The translations under genes and the position numbers were made by a program. Of a DNA stretch of 44,970 bases, positions 20,653 through 30,018 are shown piece after piece; within the stretch, counting starts at the first letter, position 1, and the number at the start of each line of letters is the position of its first letter. The DNA is from a virus. The stretch is from the IMG/VR virus record IMGVR_UViG_3300033156_000205, positions 1-44,970 of that record. One strand, given 5' to 3'. The notes under the pieces were generated by a model. It did no database searches. It was given only the letters and a program-made list of their open reading frames with translations, and was not told the DNA's origin.

Positions 20653-23058
20653 ATGCTTGTTGAAGATATAGGTCCTGCTGATGCTAAAATAATGATAGTC
20701 GGCGAAGCTCCAGGAAAAACAGAAGAGGAAACGGGTATGCCATTTACAGGCTCAAGCGGAAAGCTCCTACGCCAGATGCTGCAGCACTCAGGAATAGACT
20801 ATAGCAGTTGCTACGTAACCAACGTTTCTCCGATGCGGCCTCCAGGAAACAAGTTTGAGTACTTCTATAACAAAAAGTCTCGAAATGAGCCTTCAGATAG
20901 ACTCTTGTATTGGCATAGCGTGCTTAGAGACAAAATAGAAAAGATAAGACCGAATGTTGTAATAGCACTTGGAGCAGAAGCGCTCAGAGCTATTACCAAC
21001 AGAAGAGGCATAAAGAACTGGAGAGGCACAGTACTAACATATAAAGATGTTAAGGTCATAGCTACATACCACCCAGCTGCTGTCATTAGACAGTACGATT
21101 TCCATCCGATAGTCGAAATGGATTTGGCTAAGGCTTTAAGAGAAAGCAAGTTTCGGGAACTCAAATACGATGAATGTAGCATAATAACTAAACCGACCTT
21201 GAGGCAAACTTTAGATTGGCTAAACGAATGCAGTAGGTATCCTCGAGTCGGCTGGGATATAGAAACTGTAGGGAGGCACGTTAGGTGCATCGGCATAGCT
21301 CGGGGCTCGGCGCTTAAGCCAGAAGCTTTGGTAGTTCCATTCATAAAGTTTCCGTCTACTGATATGGTTATGCCAGGACAAAAGAACATAATTAGTGTAG
21401 GCAATGTATCGTATGAGGCGTCTTCTTATTGGAACTCTCACGACGAGCTACTGGTATTGGATGCTATTGCTAAAGTGATGGAAGGAAGGACAATCCAGAA
21501 GGTTGGGCATAACAGCATAGCTTTTGACGCATCTGTTATGAAGAGTGAGTTTAAGATGGAAGTCAACAACCATATTATGGATACAATGCACGCATTCCAT
21601 CTGCTTTACTCAGAGCTTCATATGGGACTGAAGTTTTTAGTTACAATACTCACTAATTATCCAAACTATTGGGCAGATAGACAGAGCGACAACGATGAGA
21701 GTGAATGGCACTACAACGGAATGGATGCTATCGCTACGCTGGTTATATCATACAAGCTGGAAACTGAGCTGCATAATGCTGGCATGATGAACTTATACAA
21801 GCACATAAATGATTTAGCGATTGCTCTAACAAGAATTCAAGAGAGAGGAATTTGTATAGATGATGATGCTAGAAAGGCTATGTTGGAGGAGCAAAATGTC
21901 AAGCTAGACAAAATCCTGAAGGACATATCCAATGTTGCTGGAGGCAGCTTCAATCCGAATAGCCCGAAGCAAGTCAAAGAGTTGTTGTATGATAAGCTAA
22001 AGTTTCCAATAGTTTATAAAGATGGAAAGGAGACAACTGGCGAAGCTGCGCTTAAGAAGTTAGCTAAAAGATATCCGAAAGAGAGAGTTCTTAATGATAT
22101 AGTAGCGTATAGGAAGACTAGCAAGCTAATAAATACATTTTTAGATATGAATCTTGATGCTGATGGAAAAATGAGAACAAGTTACAACGCATCTGGCACA
22201 AAAAGCGGAAGGATTAGCTCATCAAAAACGATATGGAAGACCGGAATGAACTTGCAGAATATACCTGTTGGAAAGGCAAAAGGTGTAGAGAGCATTCGGC
22301 ACCTGTTCATTCCATCTAAAGGAAAAATCTTTGTTAAAGCCGATTTAGTTCAGGCTGAAGCTCTTGTTGTGGCAGAGATACTATCAAGACACGGAGACCC
22401 TACATTGGCGGAGCTGCATAAAAACAAAGACTTCGATGTTCACAGATGGATGGCATCTCACATCTTTAACAAGCCTGAGTCTGAAGTAACAAAGCACGAA
22501 AGGAACATAGGCAAACTCGCTAATCACTCTGGAAACTATGGAGCCGGCCCTAAGGTGCTTACAGACAAAGCAGCTAAAGAGGATATAGAGGGAATAGATT
22601 ATCGAATGGCTAAAAGAATTTTAGAAGTAAGGCACCGAGCTATTCCAGGGCTAAAAAAGTGGTGGAGATATGTAGAGAGGAAGGTGCGAGAAACTAGAAC
22701 TCTAACGACTTGTTTTGGTAGAAGAAGGATATTTTTTGGTAGAATGGACGAGTCTACATTTAGAGATGCATACTCATTCGAGCCTCAGTCTGTTGTCGGC
22801 GAAGTTACTAATAGGATTTTAACTAAGATAGAACTCAATCCAAACAGCAAGCTGACGTTGTTGCTGCAGGTTCACGATGAGATAGATGGAGAATGCTACG
22901 AAAGGGATTTAGATGAAGTAGTTAAAGAGATAAAAGCGGCTGCTACGGTTCCAATTTACATAAACGAAAGTCCTTTAATAATTCCAGTTGATATTGAAGT
23001 AGGAAAAAATTGGGGAGACTTAGTGTCTTATAAGGAGTATAGAAATGGAAAAAGATAA
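20653..23058 (+). CDS. UDG-like domain fused to family A DNA polymerase, 801 aa
   Basis: Residues 1-165 match family-4 uracil-DNA glycosylases (GEAPGKTEEETGMPFTGSSG, YVTNVSPMRPPGN, YHPAAV). The following 3'-5' exonuclease is intact in motifs: DIE at 202-204, a central NSIAFD motif and a YNGMDA motif. The polymerase motifs are A at D564 (ADLVQAEAL, with E569), B at R617-K621-H625-Y629, and C at VHDE (740-743). Motif B has His where E. coli Pol I has Phe762. It would replicate phage DNA, and the UDG part may act on uracil. It overlaps the next gene by 14 nt. Confidence 0.9.
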   Translation: MLVEDIGPADAKIMIVGEAPGKTEEETGMPFTGSSGKLLRQMLQHSGIDYSSCYVTNVSPMRPPGNKFEYFYNKKSRNEPSDRLLYWHSVLRDKIEKIRPNVVIALGAEALRAITNRRGIKNWRGTVLTYKDVKVIATYHPAAVIRQYDFHPIVEMDLAKALRESKFRELKYDECSIITKPTLRQTLDWLNECSRYPRVGWDIETVGRHVRCIGIARGSALKPEALVVPFIKFPSTDMVMPGQKNIISVGNVSYEASSYWNSHDELLVLDAIAKVMEGRTIQKVGHNSIAFDASVMKSEFKMEVNNHIMDTMHAFHLLYSELHMGLKFLVTILTNYPNYWADRQSDNDESEWHYNGMDAIATLVISYKLETELHNAGMMNLYKHINDLAIALTRIQERGICIDDDARKAMLEEQNVKLDKILKDISNVAGGSFNPNSPKQVKELLYDKLKFPIVYKDGKETTGEAALKKLAKRYPKERVLNDIVAYRKTSKLINTFLDMNLDADGKMRTSYNASGTKSGRISSSKTIWKTGMNLQNIPVGKAKGVESIRHLFIPSKGKIFVKADLVQAEALVVAEILSRHGDPTLAELHKNKDFDVHRWMASHIFNKPESEVTKHERNIGKLANHSGNYGAGPKVLTDKAAKEDIEGIDYRMAKRILEVRHRAIPGLKKWWRYVERKVRETRTLTTCFGRRRIFFGRMDESTFRDAYSFEPQSVVGEVTNRILTKIELNPNSKLTLLLQVHDEIDGECYERDLDEVVKEIKAAATVPIYINESPLIIPVDIEVGKNWGDLVSYKEYRNGKR

Positions 23059-23281
23059 AGTGAAGGTGTCGTTTTGGTCAGTTGACTTCAATGTAGCGTT
23101 GAATACGATTGCAACTAGAGAGGATGCTTACAGAGCGATAGAAGATTATGAAGATGTAGCACTTGAATACATTCATATAAAAGGAAGAATAAACGATTAT
23201 GACAACAACGAGATGGCATTTACGCTAAGAAAATCTTCCATTGGAGCAGTAGAGGTTATAGAATTGAACTCAGCATTTTGA
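23045..23281 (+). CDS. Hypothetical protein, 78 aa
   Basis: Overlaps the polymerase end by 14 nt, behind AAGGAG. The product is acidic alpha/beta (SFWSVDFNVALNTIATREDA, then EYIHIKGRINDYD). No family recognised. It probably belongs to the replication operon; dyad copy 4 follows its stop. Confidence 0.65.
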   Translation: MEKDKVKVSFWSVDFNVALNTIATREDAYRAIEDYEDVALEYIHIKGRINDYDNNEMAFTLRKSSIGAVEVIELNSAF

Positions 23282-23286
23282 TATTT

Positions 23287-23309
23287 ACATATCCACAATC
23301 GGGATATGT
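23287..23309. repeat. Dyad copy 4: ACATATCC-N7-GGATATGT
   Basis: Identical arms, spacer ACAATCG. It lies in the leader of the DUF3987 helicase; the apparent ATG at 23306 lies inside its right arm. Confidence 0.9.
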
Positions 23310-23323
23310 TGGAGAAGTTGCAT

Positions 23324-24517
23324 ATGAGTAGAAAGTTGCCTGATGGTATTCTAAAAGCGTTTGCTGATTATACAAAAGATACAGAAATCCCGTCTCTATT
23401 TAGTCTATGGGTCGGGATTTCTACTATATCATCCGTTCTCAGCAGAGATTGTTTTCTAGATTTAGGGCACTTCGTAATATATCCTAATATGTACATAGTG
23501 TTAGTGGCGGGAAGTGCAAAGTGCCGAAAATCTACATCAATAGGAGTAGGCAGAAAGTTTATAAGTAAAGTTACTCCAAGAATAAAAATACTCTCTCAGA
23601 AGATGACTCCAGAAGCTTTGATAGGAGCGTTGAGCGGAATGACTTCAGAAGGGGATAGCAAAATAGTAAATGAAGCAGAGGGGATTTTGATAGTAGACGA
23701 GCTGTCAACTTTGATAGATAGAAACGCTTTCAAATGCGGAATGATTTCTGTGCTAACAAAACTCTACGATAGCGAGGATTTTCCGTATGAAACTAGAGGA
23801 AGGGGAGTTGAATACATAAGAAACCCATGTTTATCTATTCTCGGCGGGAGCACTATTCAGTGGATAAAGGAGTCAGTGCCGTCAGAAGCAATAGGAGGGG
23901 GATTTACTTCTAGAGTAGTGTTCGTGTTTAAGGACTCAATCGAAAAGCTAGTTCCGTTTCCTCACATGTCAAACGAGACTAAAGAGCTCGGCAAGCTGAT
24001 AGAGCACGACTTAAATGAAGTAGCCAAAATGAGAGGTGCATTTGCTTTAGAGCCGAAAGCTAGAGAGGTGTACGAGAAAGAATATGTAAGGTTTATGAGA
24101 AACAGCAGCTTGTTTGAAGACCCGAATTTGACTGGATATGCTGGCAGAAGGCACATAACGCTTCTCAAGGTTGCTATAATAATATCAGCATCTGTTAGAG
24201 ATGATAGAAACATAGACGAGATAGATATGAAGATAGCAATAGACGTTATGAAGATGGTTGAAGAAGACATGCCTAAAGTTCTGAAGGCAATTCGGTCGGA
24301 GTTTGTTGGAGATGTCAGTGAAGAAGTGCTCAAGCTGATAATGAAGCACGGAGTAATAGATAGAAGCTCTTTGGTTAAAAAGATGGCATACCGACTGAGC
24401 TCACAGCAGCTAAATATCATTCTTGATACATTGTTAGAGTATGAAGATGAGAACGGAAACAGAATAGTTGCTGTAAAGAAAGAGGGAAATAGAACTAGAT
24501 ACGTTTATACTAAATAA
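23324..24517 (+). CDS. DUF3987-type phage helicase/primase, 397 aa
   Basis: I start at ATG 23324 (MSRKLPDGIL), behind TTGGAGAAG; the earlier ATG 23306 lies in the dyad. Residues 25-65 lead into a degenerate Walker A (GSAKCRKST at 63-71, with Arg where Gly is usual) followed by Walker B ILIVDEL (121-127). A GGSTIQWI segment and a GGGFTSRVVFVF sensor-like segment follow, and a small winged-helix end (SSLVKKMAYRLSSQQLNIIL) closes it. Phage proteins of this group unwind and prime DNA. It is the last gene of the plus-strand block, ending at the bidirectional terminator. Confidence 0.8.
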   Translation: MSRKLPDGILKAFADYTKDTEIPSLFSLWVGISTISSVLSRDCFLDLGHFVIYPNMYIVLVAGSAKCRKSTSIGVGRKFISKVTPRIKILSQKMTPEALIGALSGMTSEGDSKIVNEAEGILIVDELSTLIDRNAFKCGMISVLTKLYDSEDFPYETRGRGVEYIRNPCLSILGGSTIQWIKESVPSEAIGGGFTSRVVFVFKDSIEKLVPFPHMSNETKELGKLIEHDLNEVAKMRGAFALEPKAREVYEKEYVRFMRNSSLFEDPNLTGYAGRRHITLLKVAIIISASVRDDRNIDEIDMKIAIDVMKMVEEDMPKVLKAIRSEFVGDVSEEVLKLIMKHGVIDRSSLVKKMAYRLSSQQLNIILDTLLEYEDENGNRIVAVKKEGNRTRYVYTK

Positions 24518-24579
24518 AAGGGCCTAGAGAAATTAGATGCACAAAGCCAAAAAATGCACCTACAAAGCTAGGCCCTTTT
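24516..24579. terminator. Bidirectional terminator between the two blocks
   Basis: AAAAGGGCCTAG (24516-24527) pairs with CTAGGCCCTTTT (24568-24579), a perfect 12-bp stem with A-run on one side and T-run on the other, so either direction ends with a U-tract. It sits between convergent stops at 24517 and 24593. Confidence 0.9.
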
Positions 24580-24592
24580 TGAAGGAGGAAAA

Positions 24593-25036
24593 CTATTTAA
24601 GTCCGGCTATTATAGCCTTTCCTATCTTGTATGCTTCTTTATCTTTTAAGTTCTCGCTCACCTTCGATTTAACAACATCACCTATGGTCTCGCCCGAACC
24701 AACTGGTATGTCAGACAGTGCTTCAATAGCATCAACTATTGCCTTAGTAGTAGTGGTGATGTTATTAAGTTCGCTGTCTTTGCCTCCTATAACAATTTTC
24801 TTTTTGTGATTGTTATAGACTCCAATAACTGTAGCTACAATAGTAGTAATCAGCCCAATCAGCATACCAATAGGCGTGCCAGTGGCTGTAGCTCCAGCAC
24901 CCACAGCTGGAGCAATTCCGCCGACTGTATTAACAGCTGTGTTCAAAGAGCTGTTTGGGTCGGCCACGCTTCTTGTTAAACTATCGCACCCAGCAATGAG
25001 CAGAACAAAAAGCGCTGCGAATACAATTTTCTTCAT
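24593..25036 (-). CDS. Phage lipoprotein, 147 aa
   Basis: The N terminus is a lipoprotein signal ending in LIAGC with Cys17 as the lipid site. A second hydrophobic helix lies at about 55-80 (GTPIGMLIGLITTIVATVIG) before a basic NNHKKK turn, so the protein may span or touch a membrane. The C-terminal half is charged and soluble. It is the last gene of the late block, directly downstream of the ejection proteins, behind AAAGGAG, and it ends at the bidirectional terminator. A role in ejection, superinfection exclusion or lysis (o-spanin-like) is possible; none is proven. Confidence 0.8.
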   Translation of the reverse strand: MKKIVFAALFVLLIAGCDSLTRSVADPNSSLNTAVNTVGGIAPAVGAGATATGTPIGMLIGLITTIVATVIGVYNNHKKKIVIGGKDSELNNITTTTKAIVDAIEALSDIPVGSGETIGDVVKSKVSENLKDKEAYKIGKAIIAGLK

Positions 25037-25057
25037 AGTTTCTCCTTTCTTAAAATG

Positions 25058-28000
25058 TTATTTTTTATTCTTCTTTTTTTCTTTTATATCTGGAAGGAAA
25101 CGGACTAAGTCATCGGCTCCGTTATAGATTTCAACAGCAACAGCTTTGATAGCATCTGCTGTACTTATCTTTCCTTCAGAGTATTTGTATGCTATCATAC
25201 TTATTCTATTCATAGTATCTGCCACGATAGACGCTCCAGGCTGCATAATCGAATACCCAGCTCTAAACAGAGAATATAGCGCACCCAGTTTAAGTGCCAG
25301 AAATAGCTTATTCACTGTCCATCTTCCTACTATTCCTTTAGCTAAACCAAATGCTGCTCTCTTTGCTTTTGGGATATCTCCGCTTTTAATACCTTCAAAC
25401 AGCGGCTTTATACCTTTCTGCATATACAAGTCATAAGCTCCTCGAGGGTATGGATATATGCCAGCTATAACTCTCTGCAACGTTGTTCTCTCTATTCCGG
25501 CTCTCCCAGGTATTCTATAGTCTCTAAACGTATCAAGAGTGTTTGTTTCAGCTACGTAATTGGCTAGCTCCCTAACTCTACCAGCTTTCAGCAAATCAAT
25601 AGCAGTGTCGGTTTGAGACTTCTTCATCATCAAATCTATGTGAGTTAATTCAAGAAACTTTTTGAAGCTGATTTTTTTGTTGAGATATTTTATAGCTGCA
25701 TCTTTTGTCAATGTGTAAACAGTAGGCCAAAAAGTAAATCTTCCTATAAGGTCAGCTAGCAAATATCCGAAGCCACTTTTCTGTAAGAAAGCCCACGTAT
25801 ACTGAGCACCTCTTCGTATAAGTCCCCTTGCTCGAGCCTGCTTCTCCAACTTTCTAAACATCCCTCCAGTATAGATGGCCGTTCTTTGATTGATGTGTCC
25901 TCTGAATATCGTTCTATGGTCTTCTAATAACTCTGGGTCGGTTCTTCCCATTATTAGATTAGCAAGTAACTTAGCTTGTGCTGCGTAGTAGGCTTTCAAG
26001 TTGACTGAATGGCCCTTTTCAGCAAATGATTGTGCAAGGTTTCGGAGCCACGCCTTGAGAGCTAGAGGGTTAGTTATTGGAGAGTAGTAAAATGTCCAGA
26101 AGATATTTGATGTCAATGCAAGCTCCCTCGTAAGACTCATTATTATCTCAGGTCGTCTCAGTATTTTGTAAAACATCTGTTTTAGATACTCTTTATCTTT
26201 TGTGCCGAGCTTAATTCTGTTGAACCTTCTAAACAATTCTATAGTATCATCTCTGATAGCATTTCTTATCATTACCTCAGTAAGAGCATTTCTAACATTA
26301 GTGAATACAGAGCCCCTTCTCGGAGTACCCTTGCCTTTTCTTTTAAGAGTTCCAGCACCTACAAGTGGAGGATGCCTGACTTCTCCTTCTGCAGTCTCCT
26401 CAAGGGGCGGCGCTGATACTACCGAAATGAACTTATCGGCTTTAAGTTCTGCTTCTCCTTCGCTTGGATAGTAGTATTCTCTTAAACCAAACCTCTCTCC
26501 ATTATCAAAGAGCTTATTTGTATATTGTTTGAGCATGCCGTTTGCTCTTGCCTCTTTTGCTTCGTTGAAGATTTCCTTTACACGCTCTTTAGTAAAGTTC
26601 TTTTTAATGTCGCTGGGAGCGTTTCTACCGTCAAGCCAATTAGCAAGAGACTCCTCCATTCGCTCCCGAGCAGAAAGTCCTTCTTGCAGGAGGTAGTTGA
26701 GCCGATTGGCTATCGTTGCCTCTTTTTCTGTAAGAGGTTCCATCTCAGCTCTTCCTTCTGCATCCTCAAACAGCCACTTCGCTATTCTATTGTTCTCTTC
26801 AGGTGTTACAGATACTATCAATTTGTCTAGCTTGCGCTTAAGTCTCATAATCTCTTTTGGAGATAAATCAGCATTCTCATCTATTCCAGACATTGCCTTA
26901 ACAAATGCTTCGTTGGCTTTTAGCTCTGTAACATCAGAGTTTCTATGAATCTTTATAAAAGGATATTGCACTGGTATGCCAGTTTGGTCTTCAAATTGAG
27001 CCATAGCATTTCGGCCAGCTTCACGTTGCCTAATCAATCTAACTTCCTCACCTACAGCTTCGGCTCTCTCAATCCTTCTATTGATGCTTTTTGTTTTTCT
27101 AATTTTTTCTTTTCTAATCTCCTTCTGTACCTTAGCTACTTGCGGGTCATCTGATATTATCGGAGCTCCAGAGTCTTGACGCTTCATAACTAGATTATCA
27201 ATCTCGAAGTTTTCTTCTTCATTTGTAGCATTTATGGCTTTTATGACACTCTCCAACTCATCTTTGGTCATATCAGATGCTGACTCTTTTCCTGTTAGCG
27301 TTCTCTGCAGCTGCCTACGTTGAACTTCTCCCATCTTTTTCTCTATTGCCACTTTATGAACTTTGTCCTTTAGCTTGTTTAGCTCGTCTACAGCGGATTT
27401 TGCAGGAGACTCCGGTTTAGTCGGCAGTTTCTTCATCAATGTATTTTGAGCTTCATCGGCCATAACATCGGATGCTGCCTTGTTGACAACTGCAGGACCA
27501 GCTCGCCAAATCCGCTGCATCTCAACTTTTGCAGTCACTGCCTCAAACCTTCTAGCTAGAGACTTTACAATGTTTTTAGCAGTTTTGTTAAGATTAGTTA
27601 TATCTAAGCCTTCAGGAACACCTACACCATTTTTAGTCGCTTCTTGCTTAATGTCTTCCAACACAATTTTCATAGAAGTTGAACTCGGTTCACCTCTAAT
27701 TTTACTGGCAAGTTTTGGAAAAGCTACATCGAACCTGGTTACAGCTTTTGCAAACATCTTAGTGCTAGCTATGCCTTTACCAAGTTCGATTACAATAGGA
27801 AATGCAGCAGATAACAACGCTCCCCACTTTGCACTTCTTACATATCCACTAATGAAACTTTCTCCTCTTCTTACTGCTTCAGTCCCTCCCCAAACCCCTA
27901 AAAACTGAGTGGTTTTAGGTAGGCTACTAAGTGTTTGTCTAACAGTGTTTTTGATGAATGCTTTGGTTCCTCCGTATTGAAAAATGGCTCTCAGTCCTTC

Positions 28001-28918
28001 TTTTCCTCCAGATTTAACAATCTCATTTCCAACTATTTTACTGGCTACTGACTTACCGGCTATATCTAGAAGGCTTCCAATTTTAGTAATCTTAAATAAT
28101 CCACTTAACGCTTTGTATTCTAAAAATTTCTCTGCTCCCCAGCCGAATGCTTCTGGACCTTTTTTATACCAGGGAAGGTTCTCTATCTTATCTGCCCACG
28201 CCTCAACCTCAGCTCTTTCTTCTGGAGACCTAGCACCTATTTGAAGAATGAACTTCCTTGCACCTGGCAGGAGTGCTTCGGCTCCTGCTAAAGCTGGTCG
28301 AGCATATAGAACTTCAGCTAGAGGATATTCTATTCCTGGCTCGTTCATATTCGGCGGTTCAGATGGGTCAAATGGAACAGTGTTAGGGTCTTGTACCGGA
28401 TACTGAATTTGATAAGGTATCAAAGCTGGCTTGTATGGTATTAGAGTAGATTTTTCTTGTTCGTATGGTATCAAAGTTGGCTTCTCTTCAGTTTTTGAAG
28501 CTTCCTTATACTTACTCATAGCATCGTTTATGTACTTCTCATCAACCTCGCCCTTCATATATTTCGTAATCCCAAGATGAAACATGTTCATTATTTCTTT
28601 TGGACTCTTTTTGTCTTTAAGTTTGTTGCCATAAAGCTTTATGTAGTCCTTAATCATCTGCACGGATTTTTCATAATCACGCCTGTCGCTAGATTTCCAA
28701 GCAGGCCGGCCCTCTTTTTTAGCTTGTCTACTTGCATCTTTCATAAAACTCAAGTGAATTTGAAAAGGCCCTACAGCTCTGCCATTGTCTCCATTTGGAG
28801 GATGTAGCTTTCCTGAAGACTCTTTTTGAAAAAGAGCCTTGAAGATTTTATCGTCTTCATCCTTGCTGATGATGTATTCTGATGAAGTAGATTTATACGG
28901 TATAAGTGTAGTAGACAT
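25058..28918 (-). CDS. Large internal/ejection protein with N-terminal muralytic domain, 1286 aa
   Basis: Residues 20-130 look like a lytic transglycosylase: E33 in LFQKESSGKL, then GRAVGPFQIHLSFMKDA, as in phage tail lysins. Four LIPY motifs flank it at about 5-8, 149-152, 159-162 and 166-169. A long helical, charged middle follows (400-850), with later hydrophobic segments (FWTFYYSPITNPLALKAW, IGRFTFWPTVYTL). This layout suits a podovirus ejection protein that digests peptidoglycan and builds a channel. It is last but one in the late block, with two further ejection-type genes before it. No tape-measure features are seen. Confidence 0.8.
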   Translation of the reverse strand: MSTTLIPYKSTSSEYIISKDEDDKIFKALFQKESSGKLHPPNGDNGRAVGPFQIHLSFMKDASRQAKKEGRPAWKSSDRRDYEKSVQMIKDYIKLYGNKLKDKKSPKEIMNMFHLGITKYMKGEVDEKYINDAMSKYKEASKTEEKPTLIPYEQEKSTLIPYKPALIPYQIQYPVQDPNTVPFDPSEPPNMNEPGIEYPLAEVLYARPALAGAEALLPGARKFILQIGARSPEERAEVEAWADKIENLPWYKKGPEAFGWGAEKFLEYKALSGLFKITKIGSLLDIAGKSVASKIVGNEIVKSGGKEGLRAIFQYGGTKAFIKNTVRQTLSSLPKTTQFLGVWGGTEAVRRGESFISGYVRSAKWGALLSAAFPIVIELGKGIASTKMFAKAVTRFDVAFPKLASKIRGEPSSTSMKIVLEDIKQEATKNGVGVPEGLDITNLNKTAKNIVKSLARRFEAVTAKVEMQRIWRAGPAVVNKAASDVMADEAQNTLMKKLPTKPESPAKSAVDELNKLKDKVHKVAIEKKMGEVQRRQLQRTLTGKESASDMTKDELESVIKAINATNEEENFEIDNLVMKRQDSGAPIISDDPQVAKVQKEIRKEKIRKTKSINRRIERAEAVGEEVRLIRQREAGRNAMAQFEDQTGIPVQYPFIKIHRNSDVTELKANEAFVKAMSGIDENADLSPKEIMRLKRKLDKLIVSVTPEENNRIAKWLFEDAEGRAEMEPLTEKEATIANRLNYLLQEGLSARERMEESLANWLDGRNAPSDIKKNFTKERVKEIFNEAKEARANGMLKQYTNKLFDNGERFGLREYYYPSEGEAELKADKFISVVSAPPLEETAEGEVRHPPLVGAGTLKRKGKGTPRRGSVFTNVRNALTEVMIRNAIRDDTIELFRRFNRIKLGTKDKEYLKQMFYKILRRPEIIMSLTRELALTSNIFWTFYYSPITNPLALKAWLRNLAQSFAEKGHSVNLKAYYAAQAKLLANLIMGRTDPELLEDHRTIFRGHINQRTAIYTGGMFRKLEKQARARGLIRRGAQYTWAFLQKSGFGYLLADLIGRFTFWPTVYTLTKDAAIKYLNKKISFKKFLELTHIDLMMKKSQTDTAIDLLKAGRVRELANYVAETNTLDTFRDYRIPGRAGIERTTLQRVIAGIYPYPRGAYDLYMQKGIKPLFEGIKSGDIPKAKRAAFGLAKGIVGRWTVNKLFLALKLGALYSLFRAGYSIMQPGASIVADTMNRISMIAYKYSEGKISTADAIKAVAVEIYNGADDLVRFLPDIKEKKKNKK

Positions 28919-29991
28919 TATTCAACAGCCTCATACTTTCCACTTTTCATCTCAGGTCCATTAGGGTCAGCCCAAAAGAGCTCACCAGTTTCTTTGTCTT
29001 TGACAAGGATGTAGTTTTTAGGAATTTCGCTTGGCGCTTGTGCAGCCTTCTTAGGTTTTCGATTTTTTAATCTTTTATTTACTTCTCCAGTAACAGTTGG
29101 AGTTTCTTCGTATGTTGCTGGAGCGGCTGCCTCCCAATCTTCTTTAGATATTTTTCTATAAACCGCCCCAGGCTCGTCAAGAATAATGTTGCCAGGAGAT
29201 ACGAGTCTAAGCCCTCTTCCTATACTCTCTAGGATGTTACCACTTGGTTCTGGAAGTACACGAAGGTCTATGCTCTTTCCTGCTCTTTGAGCTGCTACAG
29301 CTCTGGCTCTAACATCATCAGGCAACGCATCTAAAAAGCTCTTTGGATACTGACCTGGAGGTGAAGTTTTCTTTAGGCTGAATTTCTCTTCAGATGCTTG
29401 CTTCTCGTGCTTTGTTCCTATCTTAACAACTTCACGCAGCGCATCACTATACGCTTTATATCGCTCATTTTCATTTGAAGTGCCTATCGAAAGCAGGTAC
29501 TCTCTTTTAGCCTCTCCTGCCGCTATAGCAGCAATAGCACCCTCAGAGGTTGGATTTATTCCAGCCAGAAGGTTCACTGTCTTATTGACATTGTTTTCAA
29601 CGGAATTATCTAATTTAATTTGTTGGTCAGCTAGGCCAAGCATAGCCCTTAAATTGTTGATTTCTTGAGTATTTTGAGCACGTATTGCATCTGCAGTCCA
29701 TAGTTGGATGCGTTGTTCCTTTGGCATACTTTGAAAGTCTTTAAGTTTTATCTGAAGCATCTTGGCAGTTGCTGTATCACCTGCAGCTTTTGCTTTAGCA
29801 ATTTGTCGTTTAGCCTCCCAGTCTTGCTCATCCAAAGCACGGTTGAGATATTTATTATACGCATCTGCTATGTCAGCTCTTCTATCTGCTATCTCCTTTT
29901 GCTGTTTTAGACTGTACAGATTTACAGCAAGGTTCATTAGCTTGCCACTATAGTCAGTTTCTCTTGGAGCCGGAATATATGTTACGGCCAT
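28918..29991 (-). CDS. Ejection/internal virion protein, 357 aa
   Basis: Mainly helical and charged, with coiled-coil-like stretches (QQKEIADRRADIADAYNKYL) in the first third, a DQQIKLDNSVENNVNKTVN segment, and a Pro/Lys-rich C terminus. It overlaps the downstream muralytic gene by 1 nt at 28918. Its position matches podovirus internal proteins that are ejected with the DNA. No enzyme motif; the role comes from context. Confidence 0.7.
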   Translation of the reverse strand: MAVTYIPAPRETDYSGKLMNLAVNLYSLKQQKEIADRRADIADAYNKYLNRALDEQDWEAKRQIAKAKAAGDTATAKMLQIKLKDFQSMPKEQRIQLWTADAIRAQNTQEINNLRAMLGLADQQIKLDNSVENNVNKTVNLLAGINPTSEGAIAAIAAGEAKREYLLSIGTSNENERYKAYSDALREVVKIGTKHEKQASEEKFSLKKTSPPGQYPKSFLDALPDDVRARAVAAQRAGKSIDLRVLPEPSGNILESIGRGLRLVSPGNIILDEPGAVYRKISKEDWEAAAPATYEETPTVTGEVNKRLKNRKPKKAAQAPSEIPKNYILVKDKETGELFWADPNGPEMKSGKYEAVE

Positions 29992-30018
29992 TATACAATC
30001 TCCTTAAAATGTTTCAAT

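Noticed and set aside
27826-27840. Further copy of the dyad (ACATATCC at about 27830, also at about 21925)
   Set aside because: Only one arm is present; both lie inside genes and lack the second arm.
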